Positions 1 through 50,000 of a stretch of 64,000 bases of DNA are shown piece after piece. A model generated the notes under the pieces. It was not told where the DNA came from, did no database searches, and saw nothing but the letters and a program-made list of their open reading frames with translations. Every line of letters starts with the position of its first letter. Position 1 is the first letter of the stretch. The stretch is from assembly GCA_963995525.1 (NCBI GenBank), contig OZ023216.1, forward strand, positions 38,858,219 through 38,922,218. The letters are read 5' to 3'. The position numbers were made by a program, and so were the translations under genes. The stretch is from Escarpia spicata. Taxonomy: Eukaryota > Annelida > Polychaeta > Sabellida > Siboglinidae.

Positions 1-234
1 AGATCAACTCATTCTGTAGATGTCAGCAGCCACCAATCAAGGTAGAAATGACTGTTTGACATCTCATTAAAATCACTGCCAGAACACTGATATATGTTTC
101 GAAAATATATTTTAGCAGAACACTAGTGTCACATACTAGCTTAAACCCAAATGTAATAAATTTGGCGTTCCTGGAATTGTGAAGAACAAATGGAGAGCAA
201 AATATCCAAATGCAAGCCATGCTGTACTAAGCTG

Positions 235-620
235 TCACAGTTAGACCAAAGGTCTATGCAGTCTCCACACAGTTAGACCAATGGTCTCTGCAGTCTCCAC
301 ACAGTTAGACCAATGGTCTATGCAGTCCCCACACAGTTTGTAGTCTCCACACAGTTAGACCAATGGTCTCTGCAGTCTCCACACAGTTAGACCAATGGTC
401 TCTGCAGTCCCCACACAGTTATACCGATGGTCTGCAGTCCCCACACAGTTAGACCAATGGTCTATGTACTCCCAACTCAGTTAAACCGATGGTCTGCAGT
501 CCCCACACAGTTATACCGATGGTCTAAGCAGTCCTCACACAGTTATACCAATGGTCTATGCAGTTCCCTCACAGTTAGACCAATGGTCTATGCAGTCCCC
601 ACACAGTTAGACCAATGGCC
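235..620. repeat. 32-bp minisatellite, upstream UBA6 intron
   Basis: About 11-12 copies of a unit containing cacagttagaccaatggtct and a tgcagtctc/cc spacer, some copies shortened. Lies upstream of the first visible UBA6 exon. Confidence 0.92.
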
Positions 621-703
621 ACATAGTTAGAATGATTGACATATTTATAATTTTAGAATGTCTGATAATGATCAACGATTTCTAGAGTATCACTAATTTT
701 AAC

Positions 704-1674
704 CAGGCCTGGGGTAATAGTAATAGGTTGAGCAAAAACGAAATGTAATTGTAATAGGAAGCAGTATAATAGTAATTGACCTATTACTTTAGATTTACTA
801 TTGAACATTTCAACTACATAACAATTCCATTTTATTATGTTGTAGATTCCACTAGTTTCTCCAGGTTTTAGGATTGCTCCCCCCTTGTCAACTTTGACAT
901 GGCCCTGGTGAAGTTTTACCCTAGAGTTTTATGAGCGTTTACACAGCAAGAGACACTGGTACAGTGTGACTGCTGCATTGACTAAAGGGATTAAACTGAG
1001 CTTTCACTGCTTTGAAGCCAGTTCTGCCATATGCCAAGTTGCTAACTACCCTTTTCAAGTAAGCCTGTGGGTTTAGTGACTGCTGCCTCAGCCTAAACTA
1101 CAGTGGGTGTGAAAAACATCCTGATGTATTTGTACTTGAGCCAATAATTAACTGTCAACAAAGCACCAAGCAACTGTAGTTTAATTATACTGTAATACAA
1201 TCATGAAGTTGTGTGGCATTTGCTTTTGTCTTTCATTCCAGTATGGTATTTAAACATAAAATGGAACATATATCTTCTATCCTCAGTCAATGTAGTTAGT
1301 AGATTGTACTAAATATGGTATATACTATATATATATATTTTGTTGTAAATATTTATTAATTTTTTATACTTTATAATACTTCCCTAATGATGACGAGAGT
1401 ACTTCACATTCTCAAATATTATTTCAAATACTTGGGCATGGGTATTAATAAATAGCAAGTTAGATTTTTTTATTCACCTGTCTTGTTTAACTTCTTGAGA
1501 CTGTGAGTTAAACAATTGTACTTATTGTATTTATGTATACAGTGCATTATACCATAACATGTTCTGATGAAAAATGTAATGGTAATAGTAATTGCTTCAA
1601 ATGTAATAGTGATGGGAATAATTCAGCATGTAATAGTAATATATTACATTGTAATGTAATTGATCCCAGGCCTG
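704..1674. mobile_element. Non-autonomous hAT-like DNA element with 8-bp target duplication
   Basis: Ends are inverted: CAGGCCTGGGGTAATAG at 704 and, on the other strand, CAGGCCTGGGATCAATTAC at 1674. Flanks are attttaac (696-703) and attataac (1675-1682), an 8-bp target duplication with one difference, the size typical of hAT transposons. Sub-terminal DNA is rich in taatagtaat/gtaatgtaat. No transposase frame inside its 971 bp. Confidence 0.75.
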
Positions 1675-1776
1675 ATTATAACTGAGTCATTATGACTGTA
1701 TTCGTTTAAAAACATTGTCAGACTGATATATGGTACCATTACAAACACTGCAGATGTTTGTAATATTTGGAATACT

Positions 1777-2170
1777 TACCATATTCACTCTATTAAGTGT
1801 ACAGTTCGCTTAACAAGTGTTTGAGCGGATATATTGTCCAATTTTGTGTTCCAATAAGTGTACATGAATGTACACCCTTTCTTTGGTTCTGGGGTACAGC
1901 AATCTCGGCAGACATGACTGGAAAGCAAGTTATGCTACTGACGTGTGAGCAACAGGATACAAGAATATTGTAAAGTCTGATAATATAAGTGGACCCTTTG
2001 ATATGTCATCACTGAGCTTTGGATCTAATGTGACATTGTTAGAAATTAAATTGCAATGATGGATTCAACATTCATGTTTGGCACTTGAGATTGCTGTCAC
2101 AGTGTGAAATGCTGTTAACAAGGGGGTGTACTCTAATTAGGGCATGTAAGCTTAATAGAATTAATGATAC
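1777..2170. mobile_element. MITE-like element, family 2, copy 1
   Basis: Left end taccatattcactctattaa and right end (reverse complement) gtatcattaattctattaag form imperfect terminal inverted repeats. The right half also carries ggggtgtactctaattaggg, shared with 57061-57670. No coding frame. Boundaries approximate; it ends 40 bp before UBA6 exon 1. Confidence 0.5.
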
Positions 2171-2209
2171 ATGTTCAAGTTGATCTACGGTTGTAGTATT
2201 ACCTTTCAG

Positions 2210-40493
<38,284 letters not shown>

Positions 40494-43174
40494 AGTCGTG
40501 ATTCATTCACAAGGCTCTGTATTCGTTCTCTGTTGTCAATCTGCTGTCAAAATCTTGCACTATGAGGTAGAATTATTCGTGGAAATACTGCTCTCATTTG
40601 GCGTCAGTTTTGTGGACTGTGTCACAATAAGCCATGTATGTCGTCATTGTGCATCTTGTACTTGTATTTATTACACTGTTGACCCGGTCAGCTATGGTGT
40701 CAAGTAACGGTCAATGTTGTAAAATCTCTCACTTGTCTAGTTATTTTACTAGTACATTTCATTCACTGGTTTTTCACATTTCCTCCAACATTTGAAGGAG
40801 ATTTCTGGTCATTTCCATGACATGTCATTTACAGAAATTTCTGGTTCCTTCCCTCACGTCATTTATTTACAAAACAATATTTCGCTAATGTTATTTCTAG
40901 TCAGGTAAAGAGGTAAAGCTATTTTACAAAAATTATCAAAAAGATGTTCCTCAATCTTGTAGCTGAGATGACTTGAACCTCTCAAAACATTACGCTAATA
41001 TGAGTTACTCTACCCGTTGTGTGAACATTACGTTTCATTGTTGGCATTAAAGGTGAGTGGCACCAGTGTTTAACCAATTGATCCTACTTATGATGGCAAA
41101 ACTAACTTAGGTAATTATTTCTTTTGATAATCTGCAATTGATTTCACCCTAAAAGGGATTATAAGTGTACAGAGCTCAAAAAGTTTGAGTTTCTGGATGT
41201 TTCCATACATTTGGCCCAAGCCCTGCGAGTTTTTGCTAGCTCTTGTACCAAGATAGTTACATTACCCTCATTGGTCAGAATTAGCACTGCGACATCAATT
41301 CACAATGTTCTATGTATCTTCTATGATTGTACAAAGTAATTTAAATCTAAAAAAAATTTCCTTGTACAAGCTGTCTGTCATGCACGCCTTGCAGTAAACA
41401 TTCATTCGATATTATGATGTTAGGAGCTAATATGTACTCACAGCACTCTTTATGTATTACAAGTCTGATTTGTGAATAAAAGCTTATTTATCATATGTTT
41501 AATGGTGCATTTTGGTAAAACACTATCACATGGACTTCCAATTTTTGAATAACGGATCCATTGCCTTTAAACTGGTTTACGTGTCCACATAACACTGCAA
41601 TGTTAAACAATCATTAAATGTTAGTATGTGACCTGTCACAGTGAAGCAGGCATTAAGTGGCACAGGTCTACTCTGCACACGAGACAAAAGCAGCTGTCCA
41701 GGTCATGTCCCAGAAATGTTTTGATTTTGATTATGACCTCTTCTTTCAGTGTCTAGTTTATATTCCTCGACAAGAAATCTGAAAATAATCAAATACAGGC
41801 ATTTACGAACCCACAGATTAAAAAACAAGACAAAATAACCTTGTTTATCAAAAGGTTGTTTTTTAAAGTGTGCAGTATATCAATAACTACCAAAGATTTC
41901 AACAAAAGAGGAATCATTTTAAAGCTCATGATCTGTGGAATCCAAAAAGGTAAGACTCTATTTGTCAGTTTTGAAACTTAATATTCGCTGTGGCTGGTCA
42001 CGTATATTTGATCAGTTTATTAAACTATAAACCGTAATGTCTGGTTCTCTAACTGTAATGTCTGTAATGGAGATAATAGCCCTTCTTGGTGTAATCATTA
42101 TGAAGACAAATTTCAATGTTTTATGTCTGTTTTGGCCACTCAAAAAATGAGGAAATGGCTGGTGTTTTGCTTACCCTCAAAACAAACTTTCTCTGTGTTA
42201 GCTGCATCTATTCCATGTCGCTAGATGGCTAGACAAATATCATTACAACAAAAGGGTTAAATGATGATTACTATTGTGTAAACCTGCCTTGATTATGCTA
42301 TTTTTCAAAGTGAAGGTTCTATTTGTACACAAGTGGACTGTTTAATATTTCACTGAATATGTCACATTGATACTACATGTAACTGTGTAAGATTGAAACA
42401 AATGCTACCATCAGAATTAGCCGCATCCCTTCTGTGTTCTGCCATTGTAAAACTTGTAATGAGATGTTTGCTCAAATGTCACTGTATGCACAACTTTCGC
42501 ATCAACAATGTTCTCACTCATGGCCAAATCTCTGTTTGTACTGAATTGTATACAAGAAATAAACAGGGTATGAAGGACATAATATCTGGGTAGGATGAAT
42601 CATGTAAATGGTGTAAAGCACACTGTTTAGACTCTTTTATTCACCCATGTAACGATTTACTTTATTGATCATTGGACAAGTTTCGTTTATGATGATCAAC
42701 GATGTTGAGCTTATCTACTGGTTGTGAACACATAACTGCCTACCTGCACTTTTGTTAGAACTCATGCCCCGTGTTTGGCAAATGGCTTCCTTTTTGATGT
42801 ATTGCTGAAATATGTTGTTAGGTAAAAATAAAAGGTGATTTACAAAAGAAAAGTCTAGTAGAATGTTTTATTTGTGATTAAAGTTATCCAGTATCCAGTT
42901 TGCACTCATTATCCGTTCAACAGTTTGGGTAAGAACTTGTGAAAACGTGATTAAGGATGACAGATTGTAAGTGGTTTGTATGATTTTGTTACGTTTCTGT
43001 TTAAGTTTGACCATATTTAGTAGTGGTGTGGTAGCGTAGTGTTTTGTTACATTTCCTTTTATGTTCGACCTTATTTAGTAGTGGTGTGTTAGCATAGTGT
43101 TTTCAACATTAAACTCTCAAACAAGAGAATTCAAGATAAAATCCTCTTGCCGCCATCTCAGTGCTATTATATTC
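40494..43174 (+). other. UBA6 3' UTR and intergenic DNA
   Basis: No coding signal. AATAAA signals on the + strand at 41475-41480 and 42827-42832; the second is followed by a T/GT-rich stretch (tgttttatttgtg) and is a plausible UBA6 polyadenylation site. Either would give a 1-2.4 kb 3' UTR. No other structure seen. Confidence 0.45.
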
Positions 43175-43590
43175 ACTCCATGTGTATGTTCACTCTGAGT
43201 GTATGTTCACTCTGCGTGTATGTTCACTCTTGAGTGTATGTTCACTCTGACTGTATGTTCACTCTGCCTGTATGTTCACCCTGAGTGTATGTTTACTGTG
43301 TGTATGTTCACTCTGAGTGTATGTTCACTGTGCGTGTATGTTCACTGTGCGTGTATGTTTACTCTGCGTGTATGTTCACTCTGAGTGTATGTTTACTCTG
43401 CATGTATGGTCACTCTGAGTGTATGTTCACTCTGCATGTGTTCACTCTAAGTATATGTTCACTTTATGTGTATGTTCACTTTACGTGTATGTTCACTCTA
43501 CATGTATGTTCACTTTATGTGTATGTTCACTCTACGTGTATGTTCACTCTATGTGTATGTTCACCCTATGTGTATGTTCACTCGACTGTA
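43175..43590. repeat. 17-bp minisatellite between the two genes
   Basis: About 24 copies of a unit like actctgagtgtatgttc, drifting in length by a base here and there. Lies in the short space between the UBA6 and DHX37 3' ends. Open frames here are repeat translations of no gene. Confidence 0.9.
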
Positions 43591-43700
43591 TAAATGCTTC
43601 CCAGAGAAGTCCAGATGGTGTTCCAGAGAACAGGTCTGCCAGGAGGTGGAGTTTAATGAGATTTGAGCAGCTCTAAGGACTGGACACTGCACTACATAAG
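43575..43700 (+). mobile_element. tRNA-headed SINE, copy 2 (3' part)
   Basis: Carries gagaagtccagatggtgttc, caggtctgccaggaggtgga and the tail ctaaggactggacactgcac then tacataag. Head missing. Sits directly after the 17-bp minisatellite. Confidence 0.7.
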
Positions 43701-43799
43701 AAGTGACTTTTTTAACATTCCCAACTATCATCAAACCAAAATGTGGTTTTAGTATAATTGCCATGTAAAACAGTGACATAATTTCACAATTCGATGAAT

Positions 43800-43805
43800 T
43801 TTATT
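43800..43805 (-). promoter_or_regulatory. Candidate DHX37 polyadenylation signal
   Basis: AATAAA on the - strand (tttatt on +), about 130 bases past the DHX37 stop. First such signal after the stop codon; inferred, no cleavage evidence. Confidence 0.5.
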
Positions 43806-43933
43806 ATATACTAATCAATATGATTATACACACTTGGTCATCCATATTATTTACAGGTGAAATTTACTGAACATTTCAGCACCCGTACATTACAGATAAG
43901 ACACATGTCACATTCTTGTATTTGCTGCAGCAT

Positions 43934-44013
43934 TTAGTCCTTTGGGGGCCATGATGTCTTCAGCTGCTTGTGTCTGGCCTCTGGGATCCATTCATAGTAC
44001 TCGGAGAGTAAAT
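43934..44013 (-). CDS. DHX37: DHX37 exon H (last) and stop
   Basis: Acceptor tttgtag; reads to TAA at 43934-43936. Encodes (Y)[19 protein letters not shown] then SWPPKD, the usual DHX37 end. Confidence 0.94.
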
Positions 44014-47000
44014 CTACAAATAGTCAAAAATATTTAATTTTCCTTTCCATCACTCGACCTGTTGCCTAGCAACAAGGTTTATGAAGCCATCAAAATTGGG
44101 TCACACATATGGAGCATCTGGATGTATTTTGTTGAAAATCTGGCTCCAAATGTTTTTCTTTATGACAAAGATGTTGGCACAGATTGTTCAAGCAAGAAGT
44201 GCTTGCGGGAAAGGTTGATGTCACAGATATCATTCTGCACCAGTTATCTAATACACATATATTACTTATGTAAACATTATTGGCAAGGCAAAACTTGATG
44301 GAAGTCACATACATCATTTTCATTGTGACACAGACAAACAGTGACAGTGGATCCACCTATTAACTGGCAAGTAAAATAGCACAATTCCCCGGAAGTGGAT
44401 GGGTTAACTTGGTAGTTCCTATAAGTGGCCCTAGATGACCCCTTTTAGTTTGATATTGTGTGCCAGATGGCGCTACATACATACAGATGCACAGGACATT
44501 TTCAGAAAGGATCAGTACCTAATGAAGATAATAAGGTAACTTCTATTGTGCCTAAATCCTCGGAAACCAAGCTCAGATGAAGATTACAAAATGCTGAACA
44601 ATTGGTTGCAAAGCTATGTATATTTTCTTCGACTGTTCCCAGCAACTTAACCATTCAATGTTCTATTGGGAACAGCTTACATAAGTTGGAACAATCTTAA
44701 TTTGATTTGATTAATTTGCTAGTATAGGTAGAAGTGGGGTGAATTTTGAAAAGTTAAAATTGCTAATGGTCTTTCATGGTGCTGTAGATAACTCCTGAAA
44801 GTTCAGCGCTCAAGATGCAAAGTATCAAACATACATACATAGGCAAGCTCGATTATAGTTAGATTCATGAGTAATTCGTACTGATAAGACACCGTATATG
44901 GTAATGCACTGCAGTGCATGGCGTGATGCCGAGATACAAGAACTGAATTCTGGGATCTGGTTCTTATTCTGCTCACCAGATGGTATTGCAGGCAAAGCGA
45001 AATAAACAAACTTTAATAGTTGTGTACAAATAAAACCTACACCAATATATTCTCCCAATTTGAATATTATCACCAGTCACACTCACAGTTTTGCTTGTCT
45101 GCCCACACTTGTGTTATCCTCTGCTTACTGTCCACTTCTTCAGCTACTAGAGCCTTCAGGAGAGAGACAGTTCTTGGCTGCAGGCTGCAAGCAGATACAA
45201 GTCTTACCAAAGCCATACGCCTACTAGTAGGAGTCTCCCATCTCTAATTATGACATGATCTTTTATTTTTCTACCATACATTACAGTAGAAACGTGTTTT
45301 ATGGCCACCTCAGTAATACAGCCACCTCAAAATTAAGGTCACCATGGGACAGTCCCAAATTATTTCAGTAACAGTAAAGTATAGGTAATTAGTCCTGCTA
45401 ATACAGTCACCTCGCTATTCAGGTCACGTTTCCCCAGTCCCGAGGGTGACCTTAATAGGGAGGTTCCACTGTATATACTAACCACTTTTTATGTTGACTC
45501 GACTACAATACATTGTATGTTTTTTGTAACACTTATTCTATTGTATTGTGTATTTTGGGACAACTAAATATTTCCTGTCCCTGTACTAGAATGTTTGTTT
45601 CCATTTCCAATTTTAGTGTGTATATTTAGGGCAGATTTTCTTTCTTTGTTTATTATCCTGGAGATAGTTTAAGGCAGGTAGACATTTGAATATTTTCTTG
45701 GTAATTACTGCAACGATATCACCTACAATTTATTTACCAACCCGAGAAAACATATTTGCAGTATATTGATAGCTAGAGATGGGATTGAGTGGCAAAGATT
45801 TATGTTTCCTTGTGCTATGGTTTATACAGGGTTGCAGATGACCGATATATTTTCCTTGTCATGTTATCAAAACTTATAGGGTTGACTACATTTAAATGGT
45901 TAGTCTGATAACCGGAAACACTAATATAATTCTGGCAAGCCTTAACATATATTAAATAAAAGAGAAATAAACCCAAAGACGATGACAATAGAGTGTGTAT
46001 GAACAGGATTGTTTGATTATTGATTTTTTAACAGTGTTATCTAAAGTAGCAAAGTTTTTGCAGGAATATGGATTAAAAAGGTATGTTGTTATAACAGAAC
46101 TGCTCAAAGCTCTTTATACTTCATCCTGGCAGCAGACGAGTACATTCGAGCACCATCTCGACTTCTCTGGGAAGCAATTTATGCACGAAGACTACTCATA
46201 CATTCCACCACTATCTATAGCCAGGTACTCATTTATACAGATTAGTGAAATGAAACAATGCAGTGAGAACAAACTTGCCCATGGTTCGAAACGAAACAGC
46301 AGCAGGCAGCATGAGGATTAGGAATCCAAAGCTCTAGACACAACACCACTAAATCAAATGCACTTTCCACAATCATACAAAACACATCCAACAGTACTAC
46401 GAGAATAAAATTACATCTTGGAGAGAACAGATGAGCCTAACTTGAAGATTTCAACAGAGACTTACCTTGCCCATGGCTTCACCATGGTAACAGGTGCTGA
46501 CAACAACACTGGCACGAATTTTAGCAGCTCGGTGAATACAGCGCCATCTAGCAGGCACTTTGCAAACCACTTGTAACGATTGAGACCCGCTGGATACTCC
46601 AACTCTACCGCAGGCAACTCCCAGAAGTGGGCACCTATCATAGGAAACATCAACATATACCAACACCTATTAAGGAATCATCTTAGAAGGTTGATGTCAA
46701 ATATCAGATTAAATTACTTTCGTTAGGGGGAGGGGGGTCAGAGGCAGTTTTGTATGGCATCGGACATCAATATATATTTTATGCTCTGGACCGATAGTGA
46801 TAATACAGTGATATCATCATTAATGTTTACAAACTTCCGTTTGAGGGCAGGGGTGGGAGGCCAGACCAGATGAAAGTAATTTAATCTGATATCGAACATC
46901 GAAGTTCTGAGATGATCCCTAATGGATTAACCATTGATTTAAAAAAATATATTTTTGTATTTGATTTACTCAATATAGAAATGTAGTCATACACACACAC

Positions 47001-50000
47001 ACACACACACACACAATATATATAAACACAGTGTACATAAAATATATAAAGACGACACAAGAACGAGGTTCCATTATGGTTCTTATTTTTAACAAACTTA
47101 AAATTCCATGAAATATAGAATACAATGACAAATTGTCAACGTGGAATTAAGAAATGTATATGCGCATAACCCTTGTAAAAATAATAATATAAATTTACTC
47201 ACAATGTAATCATTTGAATATTAAAATCATACTAACTAATATCATTTAGTCCTTAAAATGACAACAATATGATTATCATAGCAAGAATGTAAATAAAAGT
47301 CACTGCATACTTTGCTGATTAAAACTAAAAAATGTCTGGGTAGACAAAACATAAACCTACTTACCGAACGTGCTGGTCATGTGACAAACAATGTGCCCCA
47401 GGTCAGAGTAGTGTGGAGGGGGTTTATCAAGGGGCTTCGAGAAGCTACAGAAACTAGGAACGAACAATGGCAGCCAATCCGGTTCTACTGCACTGACACC
47501 TGCAGGCAAAACACACAACTAATGCATAATGACAGAAAAAGTCTAATTTAGTTTTGACAAAAATATTCGGGGATTGTTTCATTAAGATGATGAGGGTCAG
47601 GAGGAACATCCATCATCAAACAGAAACTGTTGTTAGAGATGACGAGGTCAGGAGGAACATCCATCACCAAACAGAATCTGTTGTTAGACATGACGAGGTC
47701 AGGAGGAACATCCATCACCAAACAGAAACTGTTGTTAGAGATGACGAGGTCAGGAGGAACATCCATCATCAAACAGAAACTGTTGTTAGAGATGACGAGG
47801 TCAGGAGGAACATCCATCATCAAACAGAAACTGTTGTTAGAGATGACGAGGTCAGGAGGAACATCCATCACCAAACAGAATCTGTTGTTAGACATGACGA
47901 GGTCAGGAGGAACATCCATCACCAAACAGAATCTGTTGTTATAGATGACGAGGTCAGGAGGAACATCCATCACCAAACAGAAACTGTTGTTAGACATGAC
48001 GAGGTCAGGAGGAACATCCATCACCAAACAGAATCTGTTGTTAGACATGACGAGGTCAGGAGGAATATCCATCACCAAACAGAAACTGTTGTTAGAGATG
48101 ACGAGGTCAGGAGGAACATCCATCACCAAACAGAATCTGTTGTTAGACATGACGAGGTCAGGAGGAACATCCATCACCAAGCAGAATCTGTTGTTATAGA
48201 TGACGAGGTCAGGAGGAACATCCATCATCAAACAGAAACTGTTGTTAGAGATGACGAGGTCAGGAGGAACATCCATCACCAAACAGAATCTGTTGTTAGA
48301 CATGACGAGGTCAGGAGGAACATCCATCACCAAACAGAATCTGTTGTTATAGATGACGAGGTCAGGAGGAACATCCATCACCAAACAGAATCTGTTGTTA
48401 TAGATGACGAGGTCAGGAGGAACATCCATCACCAAACAGAAACTGTTGTTAGAGATGACGAGGTCAGGAGAAACATCCATCACCAAACAGAAACTGTTGT
48501 TAGAGATGACGAGGTCAGGAGGAACAACCATCACCAAACAGAAACTGTTAGAGATGACGAGGTCAGGAGGAACATCCATCACCAAACAGAAACTGTTGTT
48601 ATAGATGACGAGGTCAGGAGGAACATCCATCACCAAACAGAATCTGTTGTTATAGATGACGAGGTCAGGAGGAACATCCATCACCAAACAGAAACTGTTG
48701 TTATAGATGACGAGGTCAGGAGGAACATCCATCACCAAACAGAATCTGTTGTTATAGATGACGAGGTCAGGAGGAACATCCATCACCAAACAGAAACTGT
48801 TGTTATAGATGACGAGGTCAGGAGGAACATCCATCACCAAACAGAATCTGTTGTTATAGATGATGAGGTCAGGAGGAACATCCATCACCAAACAGAAACT
48901 GTTGTTATAGATGACGAGGTCAGGAGGAACATCCATCACCAAACAGAATCTGTTGTTAGACATGACGAGGTCAGGAGGAATATCCATCACCAAACAGAAA
49001 CTGTTGTTAGAGATGACGAGGTCAGGAGGAACATCCATCACCAAACAGAATCTGTTGTTAGACATGACGAGGTCAGGAGGAACATCCATCACCAAGCAGA
49101 ATCTGTTGTTATAGATGACGAGGTCAGGAGGAACATCCATCATCAAACAGAAACTGTTGTTAGAGATGACGAGGTCAGGAGGAACATCCATCACCAAACA
49201 GAATCTGTTGTTAGACATGACGAGGTCAGGAGGAACATCCATCACCAAACAGAATCTGTTGTTATAGATGACGAGGTCAGGAGGAACATCCATCACCAAA
49301 CAGAAACTGTTGTTAGACATGACGAGGTCAGGAGGAACATCCATCACCAAACAGAATCTGTTGTTAGACATGACGAGGTCAGGAGGAACATCCACCACCA
49401 AACAGAAACTGTTGTTAGAGATGACGAGGTCAGGAGGAACATCCATCACCAAACAGAAACTGTTGTTAGAGATGACGAGGTCAGGAGAAACATCCATCAC
49501 CAAACAGAAACTGTTGTTAGAGATGACGAGGTCAGGAGGAACAACCATCACCAAACAGAAACTGTTAGAGATGACGAGGTCAGGAGGAACATCCATCACC
49601 AAACAGAAACTGTTGTTATAGATGACGAGGTCAGGAGGAACATCCATCACTAAACAGAATCTGTTGTTATAGATGACGAGGTCAGGAGGAACATCCATCA
49701 CCAAACAGAAACTGTTGTTATAGATGACGAGGTCAGGAGGAACATCCATCACCAAACAGAATCTGTTGTTATAGATGACGAGGTCAGGAGGAACATCCAT
49801 CACCAAACAGAAACTGTTGTTAGAGATGACGAGGTCAGGAGGAACATCCATCACCAAACAGAAACTGTTGTTAGAGATGACGAGGTCAGGAGAAACATCC
49901 ATCACCAAACAGAAACTGTTGTTAGAGATGACGAGGTCAGGAGGAACAACCATCACCAAACAGAAACTGTTAGAGATGACGAGGTCAGGAGGAACATCCA

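Noticed and set aside
1..2209. Missing 5' exons of UBA6
   Set aside because: Looked for the first adenylation-domain motifs (G.GG.G.E.AKN and neighbours) and found only a minisatellite, a hAT-like element and a MITE, so the 5' exons must be upstream of the window.
45020..45247. 75-codon + strand ORF
   Set aside because: Antisense of DHX37 exon G, which has a clear family match on the other strand.
46451..46666. 71-codon - strand ORF in the alternative frame of DHX37 exon F
   Set aside because: The other frame ([13 protein letters not shown]...) matches DHX37 and is in phase with exons E and G.
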